Made by a program: the position numbers and the translations under genes
Shown: positions 29,904 through 39,617 of the stretch, in pieces
Position numbering within the stretch: the first letter of the stretch is position 1
How the letters are laid out: every line of letters begins with the position of its first letter
Origin: Leeuwenhoekiella marinoflava DSM 3653
GTDB taxonomy: Bacteria > Bacteroidota > Bacteroidia > Flavobacteriales > Flavobacteriaceae
Direction: 5' to 3'
Assembly (NCBI RefSeq): GCF_900129005.1
Contig: NZ_FQUN01000004.1
Coordinates: 280,986 to 344,985, forward strand
DNA length: 64,000 nucleotides
The notes under the pieces: generated by a model
What the model saw: only the letters and a program-made list of their open reading frames with translations
The model's database searches: none
What the model was told of the DNA's origin: nothing

Positions 29904-30268
29904 AGAGTTACATTTAGTTCTTCAAGTTTCTTTGCCAAAAGTTGTATATGAAATTCTGGTTTATATTCTATTTCAATAACTCCGTTTAAAGCTTTGTCAC
30001 TGTATTTAGCTAAAGCTTTTTTTCCTTTTAAAACCTGTACTTTAGATATCCCCGAAGGAGGAATTTCTTCAATAAGTCTATCGTTGAGTTTGTAAAATTT
30101 GTTGTTCAGATGAGCAACATATAATGGGGTGTTTTTAGTAGCTGAAGTTGAAGCTCTACAAAGGAATTTTATCGGTTTATGTTCAGCGATTGGTTCACTC
30201 TCGACTTCATGAACAGAACAATTACAACAGCAAATAAGCAGGAAAACTAAAAATAGATTTTTTATCAT
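29900..30268 (-). CDS. Small lipoprotein with TonB-plug-like motif
   Basis: 122 residues. The hydrophobic N-terminus runs into a Cys-rich lipobox region (CCCNCS), so a lipoprotein is likely. Residues about 70-100 read ISKVQVLKGKKALAKYSDKALNGVIEI, which resembles the plug-domain motif of TonB-dependent receptors (I..IEVLKGPSA..YGS.A.NGVI.I) without a barrel. Located between the exonuclease and channel genes in the same operon (gap of three bases, overlap of four). No function is established; it may be a free-standing plug or carboxypeptidase-regulatory remnant. Confidence 0.6.
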   Translation of the reverse strand: MIKNLFLVFLLICCCNCSVHEVESEPIAEHKPIKFLCRASTSATKNTPLYVAHLNNKFYKLNDRLIEEIPPSGISKVQVLKGKKALAKYSDKALNGVIEIEYKPEFHIQLLAKKLEELNVTL

Positions 30269-30271
30269 AGT

Positions 30272-31648
30272 TTAATTTTCTAATTCATTCAGTTCCATTA
30301 TTTTGATCACTTTACGAGAGCGCAAATAGCTTTGAATGATGTGTCTGGCATCACGATTATCTTCCATCGGTGTGATGATGCGTTCTAAAATATCCAGATT
30401 GTTCAGCTGGTGATTCAGGTTGTAATAGCCAAAACCTTTAAAAATTCCATTTTCAATTAAAACAGCGCTGCGTTCCTCTTTACTAGGACCACGATCTATG
30501 ATGATGAAGTTTTTATTTTCAAACGTATGTTTTTTAATGAAAGTTTCAACACGTTCATTATAAGTTTCAGGCGATTCTTCACCAATGCAAGCTCCGTTGC
30601 AGGTTTTAATAGTATAGTTAAAACAATTACCGTCAGTCTGATGCAAACCGGTTTTGCTTTGGCACAAATTATACTCTTCAAGCATTCGTGCTAAATATGC
30701 TTTCCCAGAAGGAATCGTTGCAAAAGTTATAATGCTGGGCTTGGTGCTGTCTGCTTTTTCTACGCGAAGGTTTAGATAGCCAGCTTCATCTGTAAAACTC
30801 ACCAGTTGTGCTTTATATTTCACACGTCTTAAGGCTCGGTTGTGTTTAGGCCTGATCTTTTTTATTTCTTCATTCTCTTTGAGAAGAGCAACGAGTTCGC
30901 TTCCGGTCTCGTCATAACTCACCGCTTCGACTTCTTCTTGTATTTGTTTTGACTTTCTGTTATCGCTTGTAAAATGCTGATTTAAACGTTTTTTAATGTT
31001 TCGGCTTTTGCCAATATAAATTACGCTTCCGTTAGCATTGTGCATATAGTAAACTCCCGTGACGCTTGGTGTTTCGGTAATAAGATCCCGTAGTTTAGTG
31101 TCTATTTGTTTTTTAGGATTGAGCTTTATAGACTCTTGAATGATGGTTTTTTTAGTGTCTTTTGCCAGTAATAATTTAAACAGCTTTACTGTAGCTAAAG
31201 CATCACCGTTGGCTCTGTGACGGTCTGTAATAGGGATTCCTAAGTTTCTGACTAACTTGCCCAAACTGTAGCTGTTTTGACCGGGAAGTAACTCCTGGGC
31301 AAGCTCTACAGTACACAAGCTTTTTCGCTGGTAATCATAACCTAATCTGTCAAATTCTAATTGTAAAATTCGGTAATCAAACTGGGCGTTATGCGCAACA
31401 ATAATACAATCTGTCGTGATCTCGATAATGCGTTTAGCAACCTCATAAAACTTAGGCGCATTGCGCAGCATTTGATTGTTGATGCCGGTAAGTCCAACTA
31501 CAAAAGCTTGTATAGGACGCTCGGGATTTACAAGACTTATAAATTGATCTACAACTTCATGGCCGTCATATTTGTAGATAGCAACCTCGGTAATTCCCTC
31601 TTCATTATATTTTCCTCCTGTAGTTTCTAAATCGAGTATTGCGTACAT
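30272..31648 (-). CDS. DnaQ-like exonuclease fused to GIY-YIG (UvrC N-terminal) domain
   Basis: 458 residues. The N-terminal DEDD exonuclease (about 1-165) has DLETTG at 6-11, VAHNAQFDYRIL and HRANGDAL. A GIY-YIG domain follows (about 195-275) with GVYYMHNANGSVIYIGKS and KKRLNQHF, as at the start of UvrC/Cho, then a C-terminal cysteine-containing region. Such fusions are known in Bacteroidota and Actinobacteria and probably act in DNA repair or proofreading. First gene of the operon with the lipoprotein, channel and miaA. Confidence 0.88.
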   Translation of the reverse strand: MYAILDLETTGGKYNEEGITEVAIYKYDGHEVVDQFISLVNPERPIQAFVVGLTGINNQMLRNAPKFYEVAKRIIEITTDCIIVAHNAQFDYRILQLEFDRLGYDYQRKSLCTVELAQELLPGQNSYSLGKLVRNLGIPITDRHRANGDALATVKLFKLLLAKDTKKTIIQESIKLNPKKQIDTKLRDLITETPSVTGVYYMHNANGSVIYIGKSRNIKKRLNQHFTSDNRKSKQIQEEVEAVSYDETGSELVALLKENEEIKKIRPKHNRALRRVKYKAQLVSFTDEAGYLNLRVEKADSTKPSIITFATIPSGKAYLARMLEEYNLCQSKTGLHQTDGNCFNYTIKTCNGACIGEESPETYNERVETFIKKHTFENKNFIIIDRGPSKEERSAVLIENGIFKGFGYYNLNHQLNNLDILERIITPMEDNRDARHIIQSYLRSRKVIKIMELNELEN

Positions 31649-31689
31649 AAAATGTTTGAAATCTTATATTCTATAGATTGAGTGAGCAT

Positions 31690-32352
31690 CTAATTGTCGT
31701 AATTGCGAGCACCAAAAATAGCACTTCCCACACGAACCATTGTGCTGCCGTGTTTTAAAGCAATAGGATAATCACCGCTCATCCCCATAGAAAGCACTTT
31801 AAAATCATACTGGTCTTTAAAGGTATTGTAAATTTTTTCAAGTTGAGAAAACTCACGGCTTATTTGTGTCTCATCGTCTACAAATGACGCCATACCCATA
31901 AGGCCTACAACGCGAACATTTGGATAATTATTAGCCGTATTTTGTTCTAAAAAGTCTTTAGCATTTTCAGGAGGCATACCGAATTTACTATCTTCTTCGG
32001 CGATTTTAACCTGAAGCAGCACATCAATAATTCGATCATTTTTTTTAGCCTCTTTATTGATTTCTTTAAAAAGTTTTAAGCGGTCTGCACTATGAATCAA
32101 ACTCACGTATGGAGCCATATACTTAACCTTATTGGTTTGTACATGACCTATCATGTGCCATTGGATATCTTTAGGAAGTGACTCCCATTTATCGGTCATT
32201 TCCTGAATTTTGTTTTCACCAAAAACACGTTGACCTGCAGCATAAGCTTCTTCAAGATCCTCGTTGGGTTTTGTTTTTGAAACAGCCACCAGCGTTACCT
32301 CTTCAGGGAGAGATGCTTTAAACTGCTTTACATTTTGAGTTATTTCAGACAT
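31690..32352 (-). CDS. YggS-family PLP homeostasis protein
   Basis: 220 residues, PLP-binding TIM barrel. The Schiff-base lysine is Lys26 in LVAVSKTKP; further family motifs are FGENKIQEM, WHMIGHVQTNKVKY, and LSMGMSGDYPIAL with a GSAIFGAR ending. It has no known catalysis and buffers pyridoxal phosphate in the cell. Stands alone with gaps of 41 and 120 bases; a degenerate palindromic repeat lies just upstream. Confidence 0.93.
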   Translation of the reverse strand: MSEITQNVKQFKASLPEEVTLVAVSKTKPNEDLEEAYAAGQRVFGENKIQEMTDKWESLPKDIQWHMIGHVQTNKVKYMAPYVSLIHSADRLKLFKEINKEAKKNDRIIDVLLQVKIAEEDSKFGMPPENAKDFLEQNTANNYPNVRVVGLMGMASFVDDETQISREFSQLEKIYNTFKDQYDFKVLSMGMSGDYPIALKHGSTMVRVGSAIFGARNYDN

Positions 32353-32363
32353 AGATAGAATTA

Positions 32364-32378
32364 ATCGATAATTGAAAT
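32364..32378. repeat. Intergenic palindromic element (degenerate)
   Basis: ATCGATAATTGAAAT between yggS and the DUF1015 gene matches 12 of 15 bases of the CTCGATAATCGAGAT family. Confidence 0.35.
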
Positions 32379-32472
32379 TTTAATGCTTTACAAACCATAA
32401 ACTTCAATGGAACTTTTGATCGTTTGGTATCGCTTTGTCGTAAAGTTAAGTATTTGTAATGGTCTAGAATAG

Positions 32473-33705
32473 CTAGAGAAACTCATAAATGGTAACACCA
32501 CTGCGTAATTTAGGTTGAATGAATGTTGATTTTGGTGGCATTGTTAAACCTTCGTTTGATATGTCTTTGATTTGCTGTGAAGTAGCCGGAAACAAACCAA
32601 AGGCAACTGCAAATTTTTGTTGATCTACTTTTTCTTTTATGCTAAGCATATCGTTTTTGCCTTTTCCGTATGCGAGGCGTTTGTCTTCTCGTGGATTTTC
32701 AATCTGCAACATAGGTTTTAAAACCAATTCATAAAGAATTTGAGCATCCAGACTTTCTAAAGCGTTTGTAAAGTTTTGGTACTGTTTGCGCAATTCAAGT
32801 GTGTAAAAATTTCCAGCGAGATACATACTAAAATGATGCAAAGCGGTCGGCTGAATAAACTCTTCCCCGCGGTTTTCAATTTTAAATATCGAATCTAATT
32901 GGATTAAAAATTCATCACTATCCATACCGCAAAGGTCTGTGATCATTCTACTGAACGCGTGTACGCGCAAATGTGATTCGGGTATGATGTAACTCATAAA
33001 ATAATTATGAGCGGTGCTTTCGGTATTTTGTTCATTTAAATCATCAGCAAGCAATGCCGATGAACTGGAACGATGATGCCCGTCTGCAATGTACAGCTCA
33101 GGCATTTCAGCGTATAGATGTTCAATTTTCTCAACCAACCATTTATCACAAACCGGCCACAAATAATGTGTATCACGATAGGTGGTGGTAAATTCATATT
33201 CAGATCGCTCCTGCATAACAAGCTCGCAAATTTTACTCAACTCATCAGAATCAGGATGCGTAAGTAAAACCGGCTCCGCATTAAACCCCGTAGTTTTTAA
33301 ATATTCTTTAAAAACTTCCTCTCGTTGTTTGATCGTATTTTCATGACGCTTGATGTGGTTATTTTGATAATCTGCAACGCTAGCAGCAGCTATAATGCCT
33401 ACAAATGCTTCAGCATCGCGGTTTACAATTTTATAAACATAAAACGAAGCTTGATTTTCTTCAATAAAAATACCTTCTTCTTTAAATTCCAAATAGCGGT
33501 TGCGTACCAATTTAAACCGCTCTTCGCCACTAATTACCTTATGGTATTTGTAACCGGGATTTACAATATGTAAAAACGAATAGGGATTGTTTTCCAACCG
33601 TGCTTTACGTTCAGATTTGGTATAGGTATCGTAAGAACGAGACGCAATTAGACTTACTTTATCTCGGGTAGGACGTACAGCTTTAAATGGAATTATTTTG
33701 GGCAT
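32473..33705 (-). CDS. DUF1015 family protein
   Basis: 410 residues, cytoplasmic. N-terminal FKAVRPTRDKVSLIASRSYDTY and the central ELYIADGHHRSSSSALL are DUF1015 hallmarks; the histidine pair in DGHHR suggests a catalytic or metal site. The biochemical function is not established. The gene commonly neighbours 3-hydroxybutyryl-CoA dehydrogenase and phosphoglycerate dehydrogenase genes in Bacteroidota, here the former (159-base gap). Confidence 0.88.
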   Translation of the reverse strand: MPKIIPFKAVRPTRDKVSLIASRSYDTYTKSERKARLENNPYSFLHIVNPGYKYHKVISGEERFKLVRNRYLEFKEEGIFIEENQASFYVYKIVNRDAEAFVGIIAAASVADYQNNHIKRHENTIKQREEVFKEYLKTTGFNAEPVLLTHPDSDELSKICELVMQERSEYEFTTTYRDTHYLWPVCDKWLVEKIEHLYAEMPELYIADGHHRSSSSALLADDLNEQNTESTAHNYFMSYIIPESHLRVHAFSRMITDLCGMDSDEFLIQLDSIFKIENRGEEFIQPTALHHFSMYLAGNFYTLELRKQYQNFTNALESLDAQILYELVLKPMLQIENPREDKRLAYGKGKNDMLSIKEKVDQQKFAVAFGLFPATSQQIKDISNEGLTMPPKSTFIQPKLRSGVTIYEFL

Positions 33706-33864
33706 TCAATCTTCATTTTTTCAATTGAGTTCAAATGTGGGTATTATTTTAGGATAGAGCTAAGCTCATCTTAGATTCTATAATTTTCTTCCTTAACTTA
33801 ACAAGATTCTCTTCCAGTAAGGATTAGGCCAAACTAAATCGGGTTCTGCTAAGTCAACACAGTG

Positions 33865-34755
33865 TTAAGAAGTGAATTGAGCTGCAACAGTTTCGGCTTT
33901 TCTACTCTCGCTGTAATCGTAAAAACCTTCTCCAGATTTGACACCCATTTTACCGGCACGCACCATATTCACAAGCAACGGGCAAGGAGCATATTTAGGA
34001 TTTTTAAACCCTTCATACATCACTTCGAGAATAGCAAGACATACATCCAGGCCAATAAAATCAGCTAATTGTAAAGGTCCCATAGGATGAGCCATTCCCA
34101 GTTTCATAACGGTATCGATCTCAGCAACGCCGGCAACACCATTGTATAAAGTTTCAACCGCTTCATTAAGCATCGGCATCAGAATACGATTGGCCACAAA
34201 CCCGGGGTAATCATTTACCGGAACCGGAGTTTTACCCAATTGTTCTGATAATTTTGTAATGGTTTCTAAAGTAGCTTTTGAGGTGCTATACCCGCTAATA
34301 ATTTCAACCAATTTCATTATCGGCACCGGATTCATAAAATGCATCCCGATAACTTGATCAGGGCGTTTTGTGGCTGCGGCAATCTGTGTTATAGAAATAG
34401 AAGAAGTATTACTAGCTAGTATGGCATTTGACTTGCAAAACTCTTCAAGATTTTTGAAGATATCCAGTTTGATTTTGAGGTTTTCGCTTGCTGCCTCAAC
34501 AACGAGATCTGCCTGAGCAACGCCTTCTTTTAAATCGGTTAATAGCTTTATATTGAGTAGGGTTTCGGTTTTCTGAGCTTCAGAGAGAATTTCTTTGGCT
34601 ACCTGACGATCTAGATTTTTAGTGATCGTAGCAACCCCTTTTTTGAGAGAAGTGTCATTTATATCAATAAGATTGACTTTAAATCCGTTTTGAGCAAAGG
34701 TATGCGCAATACCATTGCCCATTGTTCCTGCACCTATTACAGCTATATTTTTCAT
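33865..34755 (-). CDS. 3-hydroxybutyryl-CoA dehydrogenase
   Basis: 296 residues. Rossmann motif GAGTMGNGIAHTFAQNGF at the N-terminus binds NAD(P); the C-terminal domain begins at PVPVNDYPGFVANRILMPMLNEA and has the GMAHPMGPLQLADFIGLD signature. The catalytic His sits in MHFMNPVPIMKLVE. It oxidises 3-hydroxyacyl-CoA in short-chain acyl-CoA metabolism. The family is firm; whether it works in butanoate, polyhydroxybutyrate or beta-oxidation is not shown by context. Confidence 0.93.
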   Translation of the reverse strand: MKNIAVIGAGTMGNGIAHTFAQNGFKVNLIDINDTSLKKGVATITKNLDRQVAKEILSEAQKTETLLNIKLLTDLKEGVAQADLVVEAASENLKIKLDIFKNLEEFCKSNAILASNTSSISITQIAAATKRPDQVIGMHFMNPVPIMKLVEIISGYSTSKATLETITKLSEQLGKTPVPVNDYPGFVANRILMPMLNEAVETLYNGVAGVAEIDTVMKLGMAHPMGPLQLADFIGLDVCLAILEVMYEGFKNPKYAPCPLLVNMVRAGKMGVKSGEGFYDYSESRKAETVAAQFTS

Positions 34756-34848
34756 AAAAGAAATTATAAGCGAATATTGAATAGAATTTACAATATGCTA
34801 TATTTTAGAATGTTTTATTTGAATTTCCTCTTAAAAATAGAAAGAGGA

Positions 34849-35145
34849 TTAGCGTAAATTTACGAATTTTTCAACGCTCCAGGCTTCGGGTTTTGCGTTA
34901 AAAAGGAGTTTAGTCTTCGCCCATGTGGTCTTAAATAAAAGGCTGTTTCGGTAGGTTTCTAAAGCTTTAGCATCTTTCCAGTAACTGTGTGTAAAGAAAA
35001 TACCGGTCTCTTTTTCGCCCTGCAATAATTCTAAAAATTCACAGCCTTCAAAAGCGCGAATCTGTTCTTTAACTTCGTCAAAAAGATTTAAAAAATAAGC
35101 TATTTCTTCAGGTTTGAACTCCATTTTTACCAGACGTACAATCAT
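34849..35145 (-). CDS. ABM-domain monooxygenase-like protein
   Basis: 98 residues, one antibiotic-biosynthesis-monooxygenase (dimeric alpha-beta barrel) domain. MIVRLVKMEF, a central FLELLQ, then FFTHSYWKDAKALETYRNS are typical. Family members act on quinones or haem, or have no known activity. It lies 17 bases after the SAM hydroxide adenosyltransferase gene and is probably co-transcribed. Confidence 0.75.
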   Translation of the reverse strand: MIVRLVKMEFKPEEIAYFLNLFDEVKEQIRAFEGCEFLELLQGEKETGIFFTHSYWKDAKALETYRNSLLFKTTWAKTKLLFNAKPEAWSVEKFVNLR

Positions 35146-35162
35146 AATTTTAGGCTTCTTAT

Positions 35163-35993
35163 TTATTCAAAAGTGATACTTACGGTATCGCGATAATCCA
35201 AACCAAAAAGGGTAGAAGCACTTCCCACAGTGCTGGGGTTACTTTTATAAATGGCGAGTTCCAAATAACCCGAAGAGTTGAAAAGAGCTATTTTTTTTCC
35301 GTCTTCTTCTCGCTTTGTTTTTTCGATATCAAAATTGATCGCATCACTGTACCGCTCATGAATTTTTTTAAAATGTGCGCGTCTTGCCTGTATGATAAAA
35401 GTGCGCCCTTTTCCCACATCATCAAAAAGACGACGGGTGATATTTGTGATCACATTTCCGTAGTTATCAACATAAATCACATTACCTATAATTTGTTTCT
35501 GATCGCTGTTAATTACCGGCATAATCCCCGTAATTGCCTTGATTTCTTTAATAGGCTTACCAATAACGCCTAAAGTACCGCCACGAGCGATATGGCACGC
35601 GACCTGAACAAAAACATCAAGCTCTGTAAAGTTGGTTTTTATGCGGTCGTGAATATTGATTTCAACAAGCTCCTCAGGAACAATAGTGCGGGTGATCATA
35701 GACATAATCCCATTGTTGGCACAAACAAAATAATGTCCTTCAACTTTAACTGCAATATGTTTGTTTTCAGGGTTTTGCTCAGAATCTATACCAATAACAT
35801 GTACGGTTCCTTTGGGGAAATTACGATAGGCATTCTGTATGATATATGCAGCCTCAGTAATGTGAAAAGGAGACACATTATGCGAGATATCAACAATTTT
35901 GGCATCAGCCATTTCGCTGTAAATAGCGCCTTTAACCGCACCGGCAAAATGGTCTTTTAAGCCGAAATCAGTGGTTAATGTTATAATAGGCAT
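35163..35993 (-). CDS. SAM hydroxide adenosyltransferase (DUF62)
   Basis: 276 residues. N-terminal TLTTDFGLKDHFAGAVKG and VDISHNVSPFHITEAAYI, then HVIGIDSEQ; the Asp-Arg-His set of the family is represented by Asp in TTDFG and His in DISHNV. These enzymes split S-adenosylmethionine to adenosine and methionine using water, and are related to fluorinases. Here GYLELAIYKSNPS ends the C-terminal domain. First gene of a two-gene unit with the monooxygenase-like protein, divergent from phoH. Confidence 0.9.
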   Translation of the reverse strand: MPIITLTTDFGLKDHFAGAVKGAIYSEMADAKIVDISHNVSPFHITEAAYIIQNAYRNFPKGTVHVIGIDSEQNPENKHIAVKVEGHYFVCANNGIMSMITRTIVPEELVEINIHDRIKTNFTELDVFVQVACHIARGGTLGVIGKPIKEIKAITGIMPVINSDQKQIIGNVIYVDNYGNVITNITRRLFDDVGKGRTFIIQARRAHFKKIHERYSDAINFDIEKTKREEDGKKIALFNSSGYLELAIYKSNPSTVGSASTLFGLDYRDTVSITFE

Positions 35994-36040
35994 AGGCGGT
36001 TTTGTTGATATTTTTAAGGGGGATAGTTCGTAAATTTAAT

Positions 36041-36048
36041 TACATTTG
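36041..36048 (+). promoter_or_regulatory. phoH -7 element
   Basis: TACATTTG fits TAnnTTTG, about 55 bases ahead of the TTG start of phoH. No matching TTTG lies 17-23 bp upstream. Confidence 0.45.
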
Positions 36049-36102
36049 TTAAGCACAAAACTAAAGATAATTAACTAGTTTTTTTATAAAATTCTTCCGC
36101 TT

Positions 36103-37056
36103 TTGAACGAACTTATCATCGAACTTTCAGAGATCACGCCAAGGGAATTCTTTGGTCAAAATAATAGTAATATTGAACTTCTTAAGAAGTACTTTCCAAA
36201 ATTAAAATTGGTCGCCAGGGGCAATCATATAAAAGCCTATGGAGATGAGGATCTTTTGGAAGAGTTTGATAAACGCATCACAATGCTGTTGGAACATTTT
36301 GTTAAATATAATAAGCTTGATGAGAATACAATTGAGCGTGTTTTAACCAGCGAAAGCAGGGCAGATTATGAGACTTCTCCAGAAAGTGGTGAGATTTTGG
36401 TACATGGTGTTGGGGGGAAGCTCATCAAGGCACAGACCGCAAACCAGCGTAAAATGGTAGATCTGGCTCGCAAAAACGATATGGTTTTTGCAATTGGTCC
36501 TGCGGGTACTGGTAAGACCTACACAGGAGTAGCACTCGCGGTAAAAGCACTGAAAGAAAAACAGGTTAAACGCATCATTCTTACCAGACCAGCAGTAGAA
36601 GCAGGTGAGAACCTGGGTTTTTTACCTGGAGATTTAAAAGAAAAGCTAGATCCGTATATGCAGCCGTTGTACGATGCATTGCGCGATATGATTCCGCACG
36701 AAAAGCTGGAGAGTTTTATAGAAAAAGGAGTCATACAGATTGCTCCTATGGCATTTATGCGTGGCCGTACTTTAGATAATGCTTTTGTGATTCTTGATGA
36801 AGCTCAAAACACTACTCACGCACAAATGAAGATGTTTTTAACCCGTATGGGTAAACATGCCAAATTCTTGATTACAGGTGATCCGGGGCAAATAGATTTG
36901 CCGCGCCGCGTGATAAGTGGTCTTAAAGAGGCGCTTCTGGTGCTTAAAGATGTAAAAGGAGTGGGTATGATTTATCTGGATGATAAAGATGTTATACGTC
37001 ACAAACTGGTTAAAGAGGTTATTGCTGCTTATAAAGCGATTGAAAACAGAGATTAA
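36103..37056 (+). CDS. PhoH family ATPase
   Basis: 317 residues from TTG 36103, which gives MNELIIELSEITPREFFG, the usual N-terminus of this family. Walker A GPAGTGKT (132-139), LTRPAVEAGENLGFLPGDL, and Walker B FVILDEAQNTT. PhoH/YbeZ proteins are RNA-associated ATPases that often cooperate with the endoribonuclease YbeY, which is not in this window. Followed 14 bases later by purC. Confidence 0.92.
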   Translation: MNELIIELSEITPREFFGQNNSNIELLKKYFPKLKLVARGNHIKAYGDEDLLEEFDKRITMLLEHFVKYNKLDENTIERVLTSESRADYETSPESGEILVHGVGGKLIKAQTANQRKMVDLARKNDMVFAIGPAGTGKTYTGVALAVKALKEKQVKRIILTRPAVEAGENLGFLPGDLKEKLDPYMQPLYDALRDMIPHEKLESFIEKGVIQIAPMAFMRGRTLDNAFVILDEAQNTTHAQMKMFLTRMGKHAKFLITGDPGQIDLPRRVISGLKEALLVLKDVKGVGMIYLDDKDVIRHKLVKEVIAAYKAIENRD

Positions 37057-37070
37057 AATTCAGAATATAG

Positions 37071-38024
37071 ATGTCAAATAAAACCATCACAGATACAAAC
37101 TACAACTTTCCGGGACAAACTCATGTTTACAAAGGAAAAGTACGTGAAGTTTACAGTCTTCAAAATGATTTACTGGTGATGATTGCAACAGATCGCTTGA
37201 GTGCGTTTGATGTGGTGATGCCTAAAGGAATTCCTTATAAAGGTCAAATCTTAAATCAAATCGCGACAAAAATGATGCGGGATACTGAAGATCTAGTACC
37301 CAACTGGCTTGAGGCTACTCCAGACCCTAATGTTGCGGTAGGTAAGAAATGTGATCCTTTTAAGGTTGAAATGGTTATACGTGGTTATATGAGCGGGCAC
37401 GCTGCTCGGGAATATAAAGCCGGAAAACGTACGCTTTGTGGTGTTGCTATGCCTGAAGGTATGCAGGAGAACGACAAGTTTCCTACACCGATTATAACCC
37501 CGGCAACTAAAGCCGAAATGGGAGATCACGATGAGGATATTTCTAAAGAGGATATTCTTAAAAAAGGAATCGTTTCTGCTGAAGACTATGCTGTTTTAGA
37601 GGATTACACGCATAAATTATTTCAGCGTGGAACCGAGATTGCTGCAGAGCGCGGACTCATTTTAGTGGATACTAAATATGAATTTGGAAAAACTGCAGAT
37701 GGTAAAATTGTATTGATCGATGAGATTCATACGCCAGACTCTTCTCGCTATTTTTATGCTGCTGGTTATGAAGAACGTCAACAAAAGGGAGAGGCGCAGA
37801 AACAATTATCTAAAGAGTTTGTACGCCAGTGGTTAATCAGTAATGGGTTTCAAGGTCTAGAGGGGCAAACGCTTCCCGAGATGACTGATGAATATATAGA
37901 AAGTGTTTCTGAACGCTACATAGAGTTGTATGAGAATATTACAGGAGAACAGTTTGTAAAAGCTGATCTTGATGCAATTGACAAACGTATAGAAAACAAT
38001 GTTCTAGACTTTCTTAACAGATAA
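37071..38024 (+). CDS. purC: SAICAR synthetase PurC
   Basis: 317 residues, the longer bacteroidetal/eukaryote-like form. KVREVYSL near the N-terminus, [39 protein letters not shown] and [12 protein letters not shown] are the ATP- and substrate-binding signatures. It joins aspartate to CAIR in purine synthesis. Ends with a strong terminator at 38048-38090. Confidence 0.96.
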   Translation: MSNKTITDTNYNFPGQTHVYKGKVREVYSLQNDLLVMIATDRLSAFDVVMPKGIPYKGQILNQIATKMMRDTEDLVPNWLEATPDPNVAVGKKCDPFKVEMVIRGYMSGHAAREYKAGKRTLCGVAMPEGMQENDKFPTPIITPATKAEMGDHDEDISKEDILKKGIVSAEDYAVLEDYTHKLFQRGTEIAAERGLILVDTKYEFGKTADGKIVLIDEIHTPDSSRYFYAAGYEERQQKGEAQKQLSKEFVRQWLISNGFQGLEGQTLPEMTDEYIESVSERYIELYENITGEQFVKADLDAIDKRIENNVLDFLNR

Positions 38025-38047
38025 GTTTCAACACTGAATCATAATTT

Positions 38048-38090
38048 AAAAAACCGAAAAGTTCAATAGTTACCTTTTCGGTTTTTTTAT
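38048..38090 (+). terminator. purC terminator
   Basis: AAAAACCGAAAAG and CTTTTCGGTTTTT pair around TTCAATAGTTAC, followed by a T-run. Confidence 0.85.
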
Positions 38091-38099
38091 TTTTAAAAT

Positions 38100-39473
38100 A
38101 TGGAACGATTAAATCACTGGATTGCAGAAGCTGCTTCATTTGTATGGGGGTTGCCACTTTTGATATTACTTATTGGTGGCGGTTTGTATCTTTTGGTTTA
38201 TTCGCGTTTTCTTCCTTTTAAATATTTTGGTCACGCGATAAAGGTACTTCGCGGTAAATACGACAATCCTGATGATCCCGGAGAAATAAATCATTTTCAG
38301 GCATTAATGACCGCATTATCATCTACTGTAGGTATGGGGAATATTGCCGGTGTTGCGGTGGCGATAGCTGTAGGTGGTCCCGGTGCAGTTTTCTGGATGT
38401 GGGTGAGTGCGATAGTAGGGATGAGTACTAAATTTTTCACCTGTACACTCGCTATTCTATACCGCGGGAAGGATGATTCTGGCGCGATACAAGGCGGACC
38501 TATGTATTTTATTACTGAAGGTCTGGGCAAAGCCTGGAAACCACTTGCAGCATTTTTTAGTATTGCGGGTCTGGTAGGAGCGTTACCGGTTTTTAATGTG
38601 AATCAACTCACGCAAGCTATAAATGATATTCTATTAGTTCCTAACGGAATTGCAAAAGACTTTTCTACAGATTTAACCATAGGTATTGTTCTCGCCATTA
38701 TTGCAGGAATTGTAATTCTGGGAGGCCTCAACCGCATCAGTAAAACTGCTGCTAAGATTGTTCCGGGGATGGTAGTATTATACTTTTTAGCGGTGCTTGT
38801 AATTCTGTTTATCAATGCTTCAGAAGTGCCCAGATATTTTCAACTGATTTTTACGGATGCTTTTGCAGCAAATAATTATACCGGTGATCCAATGCTGGGA
38901 GGTATTTTGGGAGCTTTGATTATTTTAGGAATTCGCAGAGGAGCATTTTCTAACGAAGCCGGTATAGGAACAGCACCTATGGCTCACGGTGCTGCAAAAA
39001 CTGAAGAGCCTATTCGAGAAGGTCTCGTTGCAATGTTGGGTCCCTTTATAGATACCATTATTGTCTGTACGCTGACGGCTTTGAGTATTCTGGTAACCGG
39101 AGTTTGGCAAAGCAGTGATGCTAATGGAGTAAGTCTTACCGCAAAAGCTTTTTCTGACGCGATGCCGGGATTTGGCTCTTATGTATTGTTGCTGTGTATT
39201 GCGGTTTTCAGCATCAGTTCTTTGTTTTCTTATTCGTATTACGGTACAAAGTGCTTATCATTTTTAGTGGGTACCCGCTATAAGCACACCTATAATTATT
39301 TTTATATAGGCAGTATTTTGATAGGTGCAACCACTTCACTGAGTTTGATGATCAATCTGATCGACACCTTTTTTGCACTTATGGCGATTCCCACGATGCT
39401 TGCAACCTTGATTTTAGCTCCCAAAGTAATGGCAAAGGCAAGAGTCTACTTTAAGGGCATCAAAAACTTATAA
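38100..39473 (+). CDS. Alanine/glycine:cation symporter (AGCS family)
   Basis: 457 residues with about ten to eleven membrane helices. AGCS signatures are visible: GNIAGVAVAIAVGGPGAVFWMW, GGPMYFITEGLG, RRGAFSNEAGIGTAPMAH and a Gly-rich pore region. It imports alanine or glycine together with Na+ or H+ across the inner membrane. It follows the purC terminator directly and must have its own promoter within about ten bases or be read through; no consensus is visible. Confidence 0.9.
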   Translation: MERLNHWIAEAASFVWGLPLLILLIGGGLYLLVYSRFLPFKYFGHAIKVLRGKYDNPDDPGEINHFQALMTALSSTVGMGNIAGVAVAIAVGGPGAVFWMWVSAIVGMSTKFFTCTLAILYRGKDDSGAIQGGPMYFITEGLGKAWKPLAAFFSIAGLVGALPVFNVNQLTQAINDILLVPNGIAKDFSTDLTIGIVLAIIAGIVILGGLNRISKTAAKIVPGMVVLYFLAVLVILFINASEVPRYFQLIFTDAFAANNYTGDPMLGGILGALIILGIRRGAFSNEAGIGTAPMAHGAAKTEEPIREGLVAMLGPFIDTIIVCTLTALSILVTGVWQSSDANGVSLTAKAFSDAMPGFGSYVLLLCIAVFSISSLFSYSYYGTKCLSFLVGTRYKHTYNYFYIGSILIGATTSLSLMINLIDTFFALMAIPTMLATLILAPKVMAKARVYFKGIKNL

Positions 39474-39587
39474 AACCTTAATGCCGCTTTCAACATGTTT
39501 TACAAGTAATAGATTGCTTTTTGCTAAAATTTGTGCCTTAAATCTAGCTTAAATAATTGCTTTCAATTTAAAAACTGAAGTATTTAA

Positions 39588-39602
39588 ATCTCGACTATCG
39601 AG
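39588..39602. repeat. Intergenic palindromic element
   Basis: ATCTCGACTATCGAG, preceded by TTTAA as in the other copies (reverse orientation to copy 1). Confidence 0.5.
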
Positions 39603-39617
39603 CAAAAACCCTATAAA

